A stretch of DNA of 64,000 nt from Chromatiaceae bacterium (lineage in GTDB: Bacteria; Pseudomonadota; Gammaproteobacteria; Chromatiales; Chromatiaceae). Each line of letters opens with the position of its first letter. Position 1 is the first letter of the stretch. The DNA lies in contig JAJDNF010000028.1 in the NCBI GenBank assembly GCA_022340805.1, positions 1 through 64,000 on the forward strand, read 5' to 3'. The notes beneath the pieces were generated by a model, which worked only from the letters and a program-made list of their open reading frames with translations, was not told the origin of the DNA and made no database searches. Positions 9,492-17,221 of the stretch are shown in pieces. Position numbers and translations under genes: made by a program.

Positions 9492-10304
9492 TCAACAGCT
9501 CAGGCGTTGCGCTATCCGGCCGCGCTCGATGGCCAGCACCTCCCCCTGGGCGAGCGGCTGCCACGCCTCGTCGGTCAATGGCACACTCGCGACCAGGGTC
9601 AGGGCCTGTTGCGCGGATTTCAGCATCACGCCCGAATGCGACAGGTCCGGCACCGACTCGCTGCAGCTGCGTTCTAGGACGTGCAGCCCCGGCATTACCG
9701 TATGACCGCCGGGCGGCGTGCGATGGTCCGCATGCACAAACAGTACCTCGCTGTCGGCGTAGAGGAAATTCGCCGTGCCGAGGGCGCGAAGCTGGCGGGC
9801 GAACCCGCCCAGCACCTCGAGTCGCTGTGTGAGTTCGGGCACATCTCCACCAAGCGGGTCCCACAAGCTCGCCATGCGCGACATCAGGTTGCAGAACGCC
9901 ATCTCCGAATCGGTCTCGCCGACCGGCAAACAACGTCCCGGCCCGAACCCCTCCTGCGCGTGGATCCCCGGCAGGTCGCCATTATGCGCAAAAACGTGCA
10001 TGCGCCCGCCCAGTTCGCGGGCAAATGGCTGGGTGTTGCGCAACGCCGCCTCACCGAAGGTCGCCAGGCGGATATGCGATATGACCAATTCGCTCGGCGG
10101 CCCGTGGCGCTCGATATGCCTGACCAGCGCGCTCTCGCTGGCGGCACCCGGCTCCCTCAGCAGCAGCGCGTCGCGCCCGGAAAAGAATGCGACACCCCAG
10201 CCATCACGGTGCGGGCCCTCGGCCCCACCGCGACGTGCCAGCAGTTCCAGCGAAAAATCCACCGTCGTCGGCAGCAGGCTCGACATCGCGAACAGTTCAC
10301 ACAT
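9492..10304 (-). CDS. Class II glutamine amidotransferase, YafJ-like
   Basis: A 270-residue protein starting MCELFAMSS. Cys2 becomes the N-terminal nucleophile after Met removal, as in Ntn amidotransferases. RDGWGVAF, SHIRLATFGE, HNGDLPG and GETDSEMAF are the glutamine-binding loops of the YafJ/EgtC branch. It hydrolyses glutamine to release ammonia, but no synthase domain is attached and the acceptor is unknown for most members. It stands alone between PilZ and the M48 protease, all on the minus strand. Confidence 0.88.
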   Translation of the reverse strand: MCELFAMSSLLPTTVDFSLELLARRGGAEGPHRDGWGVAFFSGRDALLLREPGAASESALVRHIERHGPPSELVISHIRLATFGEAALRNTQPFARELGGRMHVFAHNGDLPGIHAQEGFGPGRCLPVGETDSEMAFCNLMSRMASLWDPLGGDVPELTQRLEVLGGFARQLRALGTANFLYADSEVLFVHADHRTPPGGHTVMPGLHVLERSCSESVPDLSHSGVMLKSAQQALTLVASVPLTDEAWQPLAQGEVLAIERGRIAQRLSC

Positions 10305-10376
10305 ACCGCGATCCCTCGACAGCGACGGCCGATCCGTTCGATACCGATATCAATTGCTGCATCAATGCCTGCGTGG

Positions 10377-11354
10377 TCAATGCCAGAGCCCGGTGATGTG
10401 CCAACGCGGAGCCCGTGTCACCGGGGTACCGATCTTCCAGTCGCGATCTTCTGCCCGCGTGTGCGCGGCGAGTCGCGCACTGCGCATGCCGGATGCCTTT
10501 AGCGACATCAGGCGCTCGACACGTTCCGATGTCTCCGGGTGCGTGCGCAACAGCGATGGATCCGGGACCCTGCGCCCCGGCATCAGTATGCGCTCCAGCC
10601 AGCCACCCTGGACCCTCTCGATCTTCCGCAATGCGCCCGCCAGCCCATCCGCGTCTCCGGTCAGACGCACGGCATTGAGATCGGCGTCGTATTCGCGCGT
10701 GCGCGACAACGCCAGCTGCGCCAGCGAACTCAGTACCGGAGCGAAGATCAGCAGCAGGATGGCAAACCAGTTGATACGCACCTCGGTCAACAACATCAGC
10801 GGCAGATTCAGCAGCAGCAGGAACTGGCCCATCAGGGATAGCAGGCTGGTCGCCCGGCTGAACATGTCTGCCAGACCCATCACCCAGAGGTCATTATGCC
10901 GAATGTGGCTGATCTCGTGCGCCAGAACACCCACCAACTCGGCTGATGTCAGTCCGCGCACCAGGCCGTCCGTGACCGCGATAGCCGAGTGCCGCCGGTT
11001 ACCGACCGCGAATGCATTGAGCATGCTGCTCGGCAGGTAATACAGTGCCGGCCGGTCCGGCAACCCGGCGCGCTCGGCCAATACGCCTACCGCGTTCCAC
11101 AATGCCGGGGCGGTTGCAGAGCCTATCGGCGACGCACCGTAGAGCCTCATCACCCAACCCGGCGACATGGTCGGATTGAACATGACCGCAAACGCCCCTC
11201 CGACCAACAACCCCATTACGCCGTCCCCTCCCCACAACAACCAACCGAGCAGGGCGAGGAACCCCGCCATCGATGCGAGCAGCACCAGGGACTGGAGGCG
11301 ATTCCGCCACACGTGCTGCCGCCAGAGCCCCTCGTCGATCTGATTGCTTTGCAT
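10377..11354 (-). CDS. M48 family zinc metalloprotease, HtpX-like
   Basis: A 325-residue membrane protease. Two hydrophobic helices (about 21-42 and 44-62) precede a domain with the zinc motif HEISH at 146-150 inside AHEISHIRHND; a further hydrophobic pair follows at about 165-225, and the third ligand is probably the Glu in SRTREYDADL. Related HtpX proteins cut misfolded inner-membrane proteins, with the active site in the cytoplasm. I chose the ATG at 11354 (MQSNQIDEG); the frame is open to 11714 but that extension is Arg/Cys-rich and overlaps the cfa start. Confidence 0.88.
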   Translation of the reverse strand: MQSNQIDEGLWRQHVWRNRLQSLVLLASMAGFLALLGWLLWGGDGVMGLLVGGAFAVMFNPTMSPGWVMRLYGASPIGSATAPALWNAVGVLAERAGLPDRPALYYLPSSMLNAFAVGNRRHSAIAVTDGLVRGLTSAELVGVLAHEISHIRHNDLWVMGLADMFSRATSLLSLMGQFLLLLNLPLMLLTEVRINWFAILLLIFAPVLSSLAQLALSRTREYDADLNAVRLTGDADGLAGALRKIERVQGGWLERILMPGRRVPDPSLLRTHPETSERVERLMSLKASGMRSARLAAHTRAEDRDWKIGTPVTRAPRWHITGLWH

Positions 11355-11699
11355 AACGCAACGCCCGTCATTGCCGGTCCCGGCGTCCAGCGAGGCCCGC
11401 CCGTGCCGCCAATGGGTGTGACATGCTGGCGTCTTGCACCGGGCCCTTTGCCCAAGCATTGTGCCTGCGGCAGCCGCCGCACTCAAACCGGACCCAGCCG
11501 GCCGTGCCCTCAGGCAGTGCCGGCGACAAGGTACCCCCACGCGACAAAACCGACCTGCCCGCGTCGACAACAGGACTGCCGTTTTGCGCGCACCGGCAAC
11601 GGCGTATGACTTGAAAACCGGTGCCGGGAGCCGTAAAAAAGGCACAGGGATTGGCTGACAGGAGCCCGGCACGGACTTGTCCAAACGGCAGACACACAG
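11355..11699. other. Divergent intergenic region between M48 protease and cfa
   Basis: No gene is supported. It should carry the promoters of both flanking genes; a candidate for cfa is listed separately. Confidence 0.4.
11611..11639 (+). promoter_or_regulatory. Candidate sigma-70 promoter for cfa
   Basis: TTGAAA and TAAAAA are separated by exactly 17 nt, and the predicted transcript start is about 55 nt before the cfa ATG. The match is good for the -35 and moderate for the -10. Confidence 0.4.
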
Positions 11700-12854
11700 A
11701 TGCCGAGCAACCACACGACTCAGACCCTGGGCTCAGAGGCCCCCCGCTCGATGATCGTCGACCTGCTCGCCGAGGCCGGCATCCGGGTCGACGGCAATGC
11801 TGCATGGGATATCCGCGTCCACGATCCTGCATTTTACCGGCACGTCCTGCTGCGCGGCAGCCTCGGGCTCGGCGAGACATTCATGGATGGTCTCTGGGAC
11901 GTTCCACAGCTGGATGCATTCTTTCACCGAGTGCTCGATGCCGACCTTGGCGCGAGGCTTCGGGGTCTGCACAAGACGATCATCTTTCTGTCGACCCTGC
12001 GCAACACACTGTTCAACCGGCAATCGTCGCGACGTGCTTACCAGGTCGGTGAGTGTCATTACGACATCGGCAACGATGTCTTTGAGGCCATGCTCGACAG
12101 CCGCATGAACTATTCCTGCGCCTACTGGGCAGCCGCAGATGATCTTGAAACGGCGCAGTTGCACAAGCTCGAGCTCATCTGCCGCAAGCTGCAGCTGAAA
12201 CCGGGCGAGCGCCTGCTCGACATCGGCTGCGGCTGGGGGGGGTTGGCCCAGCATGCAGCCAGCCGTTACGGCGTTCAGGTGACCGGGGCCACCGTCTCGC
12301 GCGAGCAGGTGGCGCTCGCCCGCGAACGCTGCGCCGGCTTACCGGTCGTGATCGAGCTGGCGGACTACCGTGATATCCGTGGTCGATTCGACAAGGTCGT
12401 ATCGGTCGGCATGTTCGAACATGTCGGCCACAAGAACTACCGTGAATACTTCGATGTCGTGCGCAACCTGCTCAGCGACGAGGGGCTTTTCCTGTTGCAC
12501 TCCATCGGCAGCAGCCTGACCAGCGGCTGCACCGATCCGTGGATCGACAAGTACATCTTTCCGAATGGCCAGCTGCCCTCGGCCCGCCAGCTGACCGACG
12601 CTCTCGAGGGTCGCTTCATCATTGATGACTGGCACAACTTTGGCCGCGACTACGACCACACACTGATGGCCTGGAAGGAAAACTTCGATCTCGCCTGGCC
12701 GCAGTTGGCACAGCGCTATGACCAGCGCTTCTATCGGATGTGGACCTATTATCTGATGAGCAGCGCCGGGCTTTTTCGCTCGCGCCAGGGCCAGCTTTGG
12801 CAGCTGGTGCTGAGTAAGCGCCGGCGCAGCGAAGTCTATCGCTCGCTGCGCTAG
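11700..12854 (+). CDS. cfa: Cyclopropane-fatty-acyl-phospholipid synthase
   Basis: A 384-residue enzyme transferring a methylene from S-adenosylmethionine to double bonds of membrane phospholipid acyl chains. The SAM site LLDIGCGWGGLAQHAA lies near residue 165-180, followed by GATVSREQVALARER and SVGMFEHVGHKNYREYF, which are hallmarks of Cfa. Length agrees with E. coli Cfa (382). The N-terminal third carries the lipid-binding domain (FMDGLWD, DIGNDVFEAMLD). It is divergent from the M48 protease. In many bacteria it is induced on entry to stationary phase; the promoter seen here looks housekeeping. Confidence 0.95.
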   Translation: MPSNHTTQTLGSEAPRSMIVDLLAEAGIRVDGNAAWDIRVHDPAFYRHVLLRGSLGLGETFMDGLWDVPQLDAFFHRVLDADLGARLRGLHKTIIFLSTLRNTLFNRQSSRRAYQVGECHYDIGNDVFEAMLDSRMNYSCAYWAAADDLETAQLHKLELICRKLQLKPGERLLDIGCGWGGLAQHAASRYGVQVTGATVSREQVALARERCAGLPVVIELADYRDIRGRFDKVVSVGMFEHVGHKNYREYFDVVRNLLSDEGLFLLHSIGSSLTSGCTDPWIDKYIFPNGQLPSARQLTDALEGRFIIDDWHNFGRDYDHTLMAWKENFDLAWPQLAQRYDQRFYRMWTYYLMSSAGLFRSRQGQLWQLVLSKRRRSEVYRSLR

Positions 12855-13173
12855 TGCAATGCGTGATTCTGTTGGGTTGTTATTGTGGAGAGCGCAAATC
12901 GGCGCGCGGCCCTGTGCCTCGCGTAGGCAGCTCAAGGCGCAGGCCATATTGCACCTTATGGCGACGGATGTGGTGCAATCGGTGCAAGACGCTACGCTAT
13001 TGCACCCTACCATCGTGCTGCCGTCGCTCATCGCGGGGCGGCCATATTGGTCGGCGTTCCTGCAACCCGCGTAGGGCGCATTGGGCGCAGGCCGTAATGC
13101 ACCAGGTCACGGCGGATGCAGTGCACCACATCGAGCTGCAGCATGTCAGCGATCGGCAACCAGGGCATTGAGC
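12855..13173. repeat. Cluster of REP-like palindromic repeats
   Basis: Three related units lie between cfa and the next gene. Units at 12921-12955 and 13069-13103 are direct copies, 35 nt each and matching at 27 positions; both begin GCGTAGG and end GCACC. A third at 12981-13010 is in the opposite orientation (GTAGGGTGCAATAGCG on the minus strand) and has perfect 7-bp arms GGTGCAA / TTGCACC. The GTAGGGTGC...GCACC form resembles short dispersed intergenic repeats known from many gammaproteobacteria. No ORF here is convincing. Confidence 0.65.
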
Positions 13174-13929
13174 ATGGCCGAGGCCACCATCAGATTCTAC
13201 GCAGAGCTAAACGACTTTCTGCCGTTGGCCAGGCGCAGGCAAGACATCGGAGTGTATTTCGACCCGCCCTGCCCGCTCCGCCACCTGGTGGAGAGCCTCG
13301 GCGTGCCGCATACCGAGATCGAGCTGGTCCTGCTCAACGGTAACTCGGTCGATCTCGAGGCGCCGGTGGATGACGGTGACCGGATCGCCGTCTACCCGAT
13401 GTTCGAGGCGCTCGACGTCACACCACTGCTGCGCCTGCGACCGGCGCCGCTGCGCGAGCCGCGGTTCTTCGCCGACGCCCAACTCGGCCGCCTGGCCGGT
13501 TATCTGCGACTGCTGGGTTTCGACACCCTGTACCAGAACCGCATCGGCGATGCTGCGCTGGTCGAGCTCGCCAATGCCGAGCGGCGGATAATACTGACCC
13601 GCGACCGCCGCCTGCTGATGCGGCGCGCGGTGACACATGGCTGCCATGTCCGACCGGTCAAACCGATTGAGCAGCTGGCCTACGTAGTCGAGCGCTGCGA
13701 TCTGGTCAGGGCCGCGCACCCATTCACGCGCTGCATGGACTGCAACGGGCTGCTGCACGGCGTCGCGAAACAGGCCGTCTGGGAGCAGCTGGAGCCCGCA
13801 ACACGTATCCACTACGACGCATTCTGGCAGTGCGATCACTGCGCGCGGATCTACTGGAAGGGCAGTCACTACCGCGCATTGCAGCGCCTCGTCGACACGG
13901 CACTGGGGCGCGCCGAGCAGCCTGCATGA
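13174..13929 (+). CDS. Mut7-C RNase-like protein with N-terminal ubiquitin-like domain
   Basis: A 251-residue protein in two parts. Residues 1-85 (ATIRFYAELNDFLP ... VYPMFEALDV) form the Mut7-C ubiquitin/ThiS-like domain. Residues 95-245 form the Mut7-C domain: a PIN-like fold with FFADAQLGRLAGYLRLLGFD and ILTRDRRLL supplying acidic residues, then a zinc ribbon with Cys pairs in CMDCNG and CDHCARIYWKG. Family knowledge: named after the C-terminal part of the nematode exonuclease Mut-7; probably a ribonuclease or RNA-binding protein, bacterial role unknown. The ATG at 13174 matches the start of the ubiquitin-like domain. Confidence 0.87.
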   Translation: MAEATIRFYAELNDFLPLARRRQDIGVYFDPPCPLRHLVESLGVPHTEIELVLLNGNSVDLEAPVDDGDRIAVYPMFEALDVTPLLRLRPAPLREPRFFADAQLGRLAGYLRLLGFDTLYQNRIGDAALVELANAERRIILTRDRRLLMRRAVTHGCHVRPVKPIEQLAYVVERCDLVRAAHPFTRCMDCNGLLHGVAKQAVWEQLEPATRIHYDAFWQCDHCARIYWKGSHYRALQRLVDTALGRAEQPA

Positions 13930-14071
13930 GATTGCGCGGCACGGGCCTGCCGACACGACCCCAGCGGTTTTGGAACGGCGCCAGCGGCGCTTTCAGGCGG
14001 CCATGGCTGCGCACGATCCGGCGCCACACAGGCCGCTGCCCGTCGGCACCGATCGGTTAAACTGGGCCATC

Positions 14072-14659
14072 ATGTACGCCAGATTCCGCCCAACAGCCGA
14101 CCCGGTTCGCGTTCTCGCGATCGGCGTCGTCATGACCCTGTACAGCCTGTCGGCACCGGCAGCGCCGCCGGCGTTCTCGGCCTGCATCGACTACGCCTGT
14201 GACGAGCGGCGCGAAGTGAGTCTGCGCGCACAGGACTGGCGACAGATCAGCGACCTGTTTGCCGGGATCCACGGCGCGGCGGCCGAGCGCAACAGTATCT
14301 CCCAGGCTATCGCGTCGATGGAGCAGCTGGTCGGAGCGCAGACCGGGACCTGGCAGGACCTGGACCAGAACAGCGCCGACAACGGTGGACCTGGCCAACT
14401 CGACTGCATCGCCGAGTCGATCAATTCGACCACCTACCTGCGGCTGCTCGAACAGACCGGCCTGCTGCGCTGGCACACCGTGGAGGAACGCGTGCGACGC
14501 CAGCGCTGGCTGGTCGCCATTCACTGGACCGCGGTGATCCGCGACACCGACACGCAACAACTGTACGCGGTCGATTCCTGGTATGGCGACAACGGGGCAC
14601 CGGCACAGGTGCAGCCCCTGGCGGACTGGCGGCAGGGGCTTTACCCACCGCTGCGCTGA
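14072..14659 (+). CDS. Secreted protein with transglutaminase-like Cys-His-Asp signature
   Basis: A 195-residue protein with a Sec-type signal (residues about 11-33, ending SAPAAPPAFSA). I do not know a named family. DCIAESINSTTYLRLL (C112), IHWTAVIRD (H151-W152) and YAVDSWYGDNG (D168) occur in the order and context of a papain/transglutaminase catalytic triad, so a periplasmic cysteine peptidase or transglutaminase-like fold is a reasonable inference. It follows the Mut7-C gene by 142 nt on the same strand and converges with the heat-shock operon. The ATG at 14072 is chosen because the signal peptide starts there. Confidence 0.7.
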   Translation: MYARFRPTADPVRVLAIGVVMTLYSLSAPAAPPAFSACIDYACDERREVSLRAQDWRQISDLFAGIHGAAAERNSISQAIASMEQLVGAQTGTWQDLDQNSADNGGPGQLDCIAESINSTTYLRLLEQTGLLRWHTVEERVRRQRWLVAIHWTAVIRDTDTQQLYAVDSWYGDNGAPAQVQPLADWRQGLYPPLR

Positions 14660-14708
14660 GCTGTCACGCCCAACCGGGGCAAGTCACCCCGCTGGCGGAT
14701 CCTCCCCC

Positions 14709-15212
14709 TCAGGCCGTATTGACCGGGATGCGGCGGGCCATGGCGGGCCGTAGCTTCGGCAGCGTGACGGTGAGGATGCCGCGCCGGTAGCGTGCATCGG
14801 CCGCGTGGCCGTCGACCTCGACCGGCAACGCCAAGGCGCGCTCGAAACTGCCGTACGCACACTCCATCACATGGAACCGGCCGTCGCGCCGTTCCTTCTG
14901 CACGCGCTTCTCGCCACGCACCACCAGGTGATTGTCGATCACGTCGATATCGAAATCGGCCTTTTCCATGCCCGGCACCTCCATGCGCACGATGACGCTT
15001 TCGCCGTCCTCCTGTACCTCGGTGGCAAGCAACCCCCAGTCGGCGGAGTGACGGATCACCTGGTCCTCCCAGGTATCCAGGTCATCACGCTTGGCGGGCG
15101 GGCGAAAATGCGTCAGCGCCTGGCCGGCCCGCTCGCGCAGGTTCTGCCAGCCCTCGGCGAGGTTTTCCAGGGTCCTGCCCAGACTGCGGCGAAGTTGATT
15201 CAAGGTGCTCAT
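14709..15212 (-). CDS. Hsp20 / alpha-crystallin small heat-shock protein (second copy)
   Basis: A 167-residue ATP-independent holdase that binds unfolding proteins. The N-terminal arm (MSTLNQLRRSLGRTLENLAEGW) is amphipathic; the alpha-crystallin domain occupies about 55-150 (VRMEVPGMEKADFDIDVIDNHLVVRGEK ... YGSFERALALP), and the tail carries the IxI/V-type RIPVN. It is the last gene of the hsp20-cbpA-cbpM-hsp20 run. The longer N-terminal arm compared with the first copy suggests a different substrate range or oligomer. Confidence 0.9.
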   Translation of the reverse strand: MSTLNQLRRSLGRTLENLAEGWQNLRERAGQALTHFRPPAKRDDLDTWEDQVIRHSADWGLLATEVQEDGESVIVRMEVPGMEKADFDIDVIDNHLVVRGEKRVQKERRDGRFHVMECAYGSFERALALPVEVDGHAADARYRRGILTVTLPKLRPAMARRIPVNTA

Positions 15213-15239
15213 GGTTTCTCCAGGTTCGTTGCGCAAGCA

Positions 15240-15557
15240 TCAGCGCGGGAAGAACAGGGACTCCAGCAGCCGCACCCGCTCGCGTAGCTGCTGCATCTCG
15301 TCCAGCAATTCGATCGCCAGCGCGGCCCCGGCAGGATTGATACCGAGGTCGCGTTCCAGGCGCAACGCGCTCATGGCTCGCGTCAGGTCGGCGGCGGCAA
15401 AACGCCACTCGCGCTGGCTCTGTCCATACGGCGACAACACACCCTCACCCACCAGGACCAGGATCTTCTCGGCGGTCACACCACAACAGCGCGAGATCTC
15501 GGCGAGGCTGAAGCTGTAGTCGATATCGGGCTGGTACGCCTGTCGCTTGCCTGCCAC
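15240..15557 (-). CDS. cbpM: Chaperone modulator CbpM
   Basis: A 105-residue MerR-like helix-turn-helix protein (YSFSLAEISRCCGVTAEKILVLVGEGVLSPYG), then a helical tail ending LRERVRLLESLFFPR. In E. coli CbpM binds the J-domain of CbpA and blocks its DnaK co-chaperone and DNA-binding activities. The start is a GTG at 15557, one base after the cbpA stop codon, so the two are very likely translationally coupled. An ATG at 15559 is out of frame. Confidence 0.9.
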   Translation of the reverse strand: MAGKRQAYQPDIDYSFSLAEISRCCGVTAEKILVLVGEGVLSPYGQSQREWRFAAADLTRAMSALRLERDLGINPAGAALAIELLDEMQQLRERVRLLESLFFPR

Positions 15558-15558
15558 A

Positions 15559-16518
15559 TCAGCCTCCCAGGTGTGTGCGTGGGTTGAACGGGATCTCGCG
15601 CGCCATCTTTTCGTAGAGCGCCTTCTTCGCCTCGCTGTCCGCGGGCGGCGTGACGATCTGCAACACGACCAACTGATCGCCGGCGGTGTCGCCGGGCACG
15701 GGAATGCCACGGCCCTTGAGGCGCATCTTCTGCCCGCTACGGGCCCCTGCGGGGATGTTCAGGTCGACCCGGCCACCCAGCGTCGGGACCTCGACCTTGC
15801 CGCCAAGCGCGGCCTCCCATGGGGTGATCGGAAGGTTGAGAAAGACGTCTTTGCCTTCCACCTGGTACAACGGATGCGGCCGCAGGCTGACCTCGAGGAA
15901 CAGGTCACCGGCCGGCCCGCCATTGAAGCCCGCGCCCCCCTGGCCGGCGAGGCGGATCCGCTTGCCCGCGGTCACACCGCGCGGGATCTTGACCTGCAGC
16001 TTGCGCAGGTGATCGCTCAGACGGCCGTGCGCGTCATATTCGGGGATGCGCAGCTGGATGCTGAGCGTGGCCCCCTGGAACGCGTCCTCCAGCGACACCT
16101 CGATCCGCGCATGGTGATCCTCGCCACGCGTGGACACCCGGCCGCCACGCCTGAATCCGCCGGCATGGAACTGCCCGCCCTGCCCGAACAGGCTTTCGAA
16201 GAAATCGGAAAAACCACCGTGGTCGGCGTCGGTGTAGCCGCCGCCGGAGAATTCAAAGCCGGCATCCCAGCCCGGAGGCGGCTTGAAGTCCTGCCCGGCC
16301 CGCCAGTTGCTGCCGAGCTGGTCGTACGCGGCACGCTTCTCGGGGTCTTTGAGTACCTCGTAGGCCTCGCCGAGTTCCTTGAAGCGTTTTTCGGCATCAG
16401 GCTCCTTGCTGACGTCAGGATGATACTTGCGCGCCAGCTTACGGTAGGCGCGCTTGATCTGATCCTGCGTGGCGTCGCGTGCCACGGCCATCACGGCGTA
16501 ATAATCTTTGTAGTCCAT
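15559..16518 (-). CDS. cbpA: Curved DNA-binding protein CbpA, DnaJ-class co-chaperone
   Basis: A 319-residue DnaJ paralogue without the zinc fingers. The J-domain (DYYAVMAVARDATQDQIKRAYR, HPD in KYHPDVS) covers residues 4-70; a Gly/Phe-rich linker follows (about 75-125), then the two C-terminal substrate-binding domains (about 130-300). It stimulates DnaK ATPase; in E. coli it is also a nucleoid protein. It sits between two small heat-shock genes and directly before its inhibitor cbpM, a layout that ties client capture (Hsp20) to refolding (DnaK/CbpA). Confidence 0.94.
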   Translation of the reverse strand: MDYKDYYAVMAVARDATQDQIKRAYRKLARKYHPDVSKEPDAEKRFKELGEAYEVLKDPEKRAAYDQLGSNWRAGQDFKPPPGWDAGFEFSGGGYTDADHGGFSDFFESLFGQGGQFHAGGFRRGGRVSTRGEDHHARIEVSLEDAFQGATLSIQLRIPEYDAHGRLSDHLRKLQVKIPRGVTAGKRIRLAGQGGAGFNGGPAGDLFLEVSLRPHPLYQVEGKDVFLNLPITPWEAALGGKVEVPTLGGRVDLNIPAGARSGQKMRLKGRGIPVPGDTAGDQLVVLQIVTPPADSEAKKALYEKMAREIPFNPRTHLGG

Positions 16519-16605
16519 GAATCACTGCCTGAGGCGCCGACACGCGTTAACGCGCGCAAACCGGGGCCCGCCGCCAAGCCTACCGGCGGCAGGCCCCGAA
16601 CACAT

Positions 16606-17040
16606 TCAACTATTGACCGAGATCTTGCGCGGCTGGACCTTCTCGTGCTTGGCGATCCGCACCTCCAGGACACCGTGGTTGCTGCTCGCGGTGATCTTGT
16701 CAGGGTCGGCACTGTCCGGCAGGCTGAAGCGCCGATAGAAGCTGCCGAAGCTGCGCTCGACGCGCTTGTAGCCCTCGCGCTCTTCCTTCTTCTCGGACTC
16801 CTTCTCGCCCTTGATCGTCAGCATACCGTTCTCCATGTGGACCTCGATATCCTTCGGGTCGACACCCGGGATATCGGCGACGATCACAAAGCTGTCGGCG
16901 TCTTCCTTGATGTCCACGGCCGGCACCCAATCGCTGGTCGCCACGCTGCTGCCCTCGGCAGTACGCGTATCCACCGCACGTTCCATCTCTCGGCGCATCT
17001 GCTCAAGCAGACCCCAGGGTTCATATTTCATCATGCTCAT
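16606..17040 (-). CDS. Hsp20 / alpha-crystallin small heat-shock protein (first copy)
   Basis: A 144-residue holdase of the class-A-like bacterial type. The alpha-crystallin domain runs from about 42 to 135 (DWVPAVDIKEDADSFVIVADIPGVD ... SFGSFYRRFSLPDSAD) and the C-terminal tail has the anchoring motif RKISVN. The ATG at 17040 follows GGGAGGGAG. It is the promoter-proximal gene of the heat-shock operon, 87 nt before cbpA. Confidence 0.93.
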   Translation of the reverse strand: MSMMKYEPWGLLEQMRREMERAVDTRTAEGSSVATSDWVPAVDIKEDADSFVIVADIPGVDPKDIEVHMENGMLTIKGEKESEKKEEREGYKRVERSFGSFYRRFSLPDSADPDKITASSNHGVLEVRIAKHEKVQPRKISVNS

Positions 17041-17110
17041 GACTGCTCCCTCCCTCTCGAACCGCGTCTTTCGATACATCGGGCGGGACCTGCGTCCCGC
17101 CTGCCTGCCC

Positions 17111-17142
17111 TATAAATAGGACCTGCGGGGCGTGTTTCAAGG
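17111..17142 (-). promoter_or_regulatory. Sigma-32 (RpoH) heat-shock promoter
   Basis: On the minus strand CCTTGAAA (-35) and CCTATTTATA (-10) are about 14-15 nt apart, close to the RpoH consensus CTTGAAA-N(11-16)-CCCCATnT. The predicted transcript would start near 17100, giving a 5' leader of about 60 nt before the first hsp20. A gammaproteobacterial RpoH would be expected to use it. Confidence 0.75.
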
Positions 17143-17221
17143 GCAGACAGTTGCGGCAGGTCAAACAAGCACCAATACGCTGGCAGGCGCGCTGACCGCC
17201 AACCGGATACCGGCCGAGCGG

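Noticed and set aside
13926-14060. 44-codon ORF overlapping the end of the Mut7-C gene
   Set aside because: It begins ATGA at the stop codon, but the peptide is a run of Arg/Pro/Gly without helix or motif, and the following gene has its own start.
15547-17115. Long plus-strand open frame (522 codons) across the heat-shock operon
   Set aside because: It runs antisense to four well-defined chaperone genes and through their junctions, with no domain of its own.
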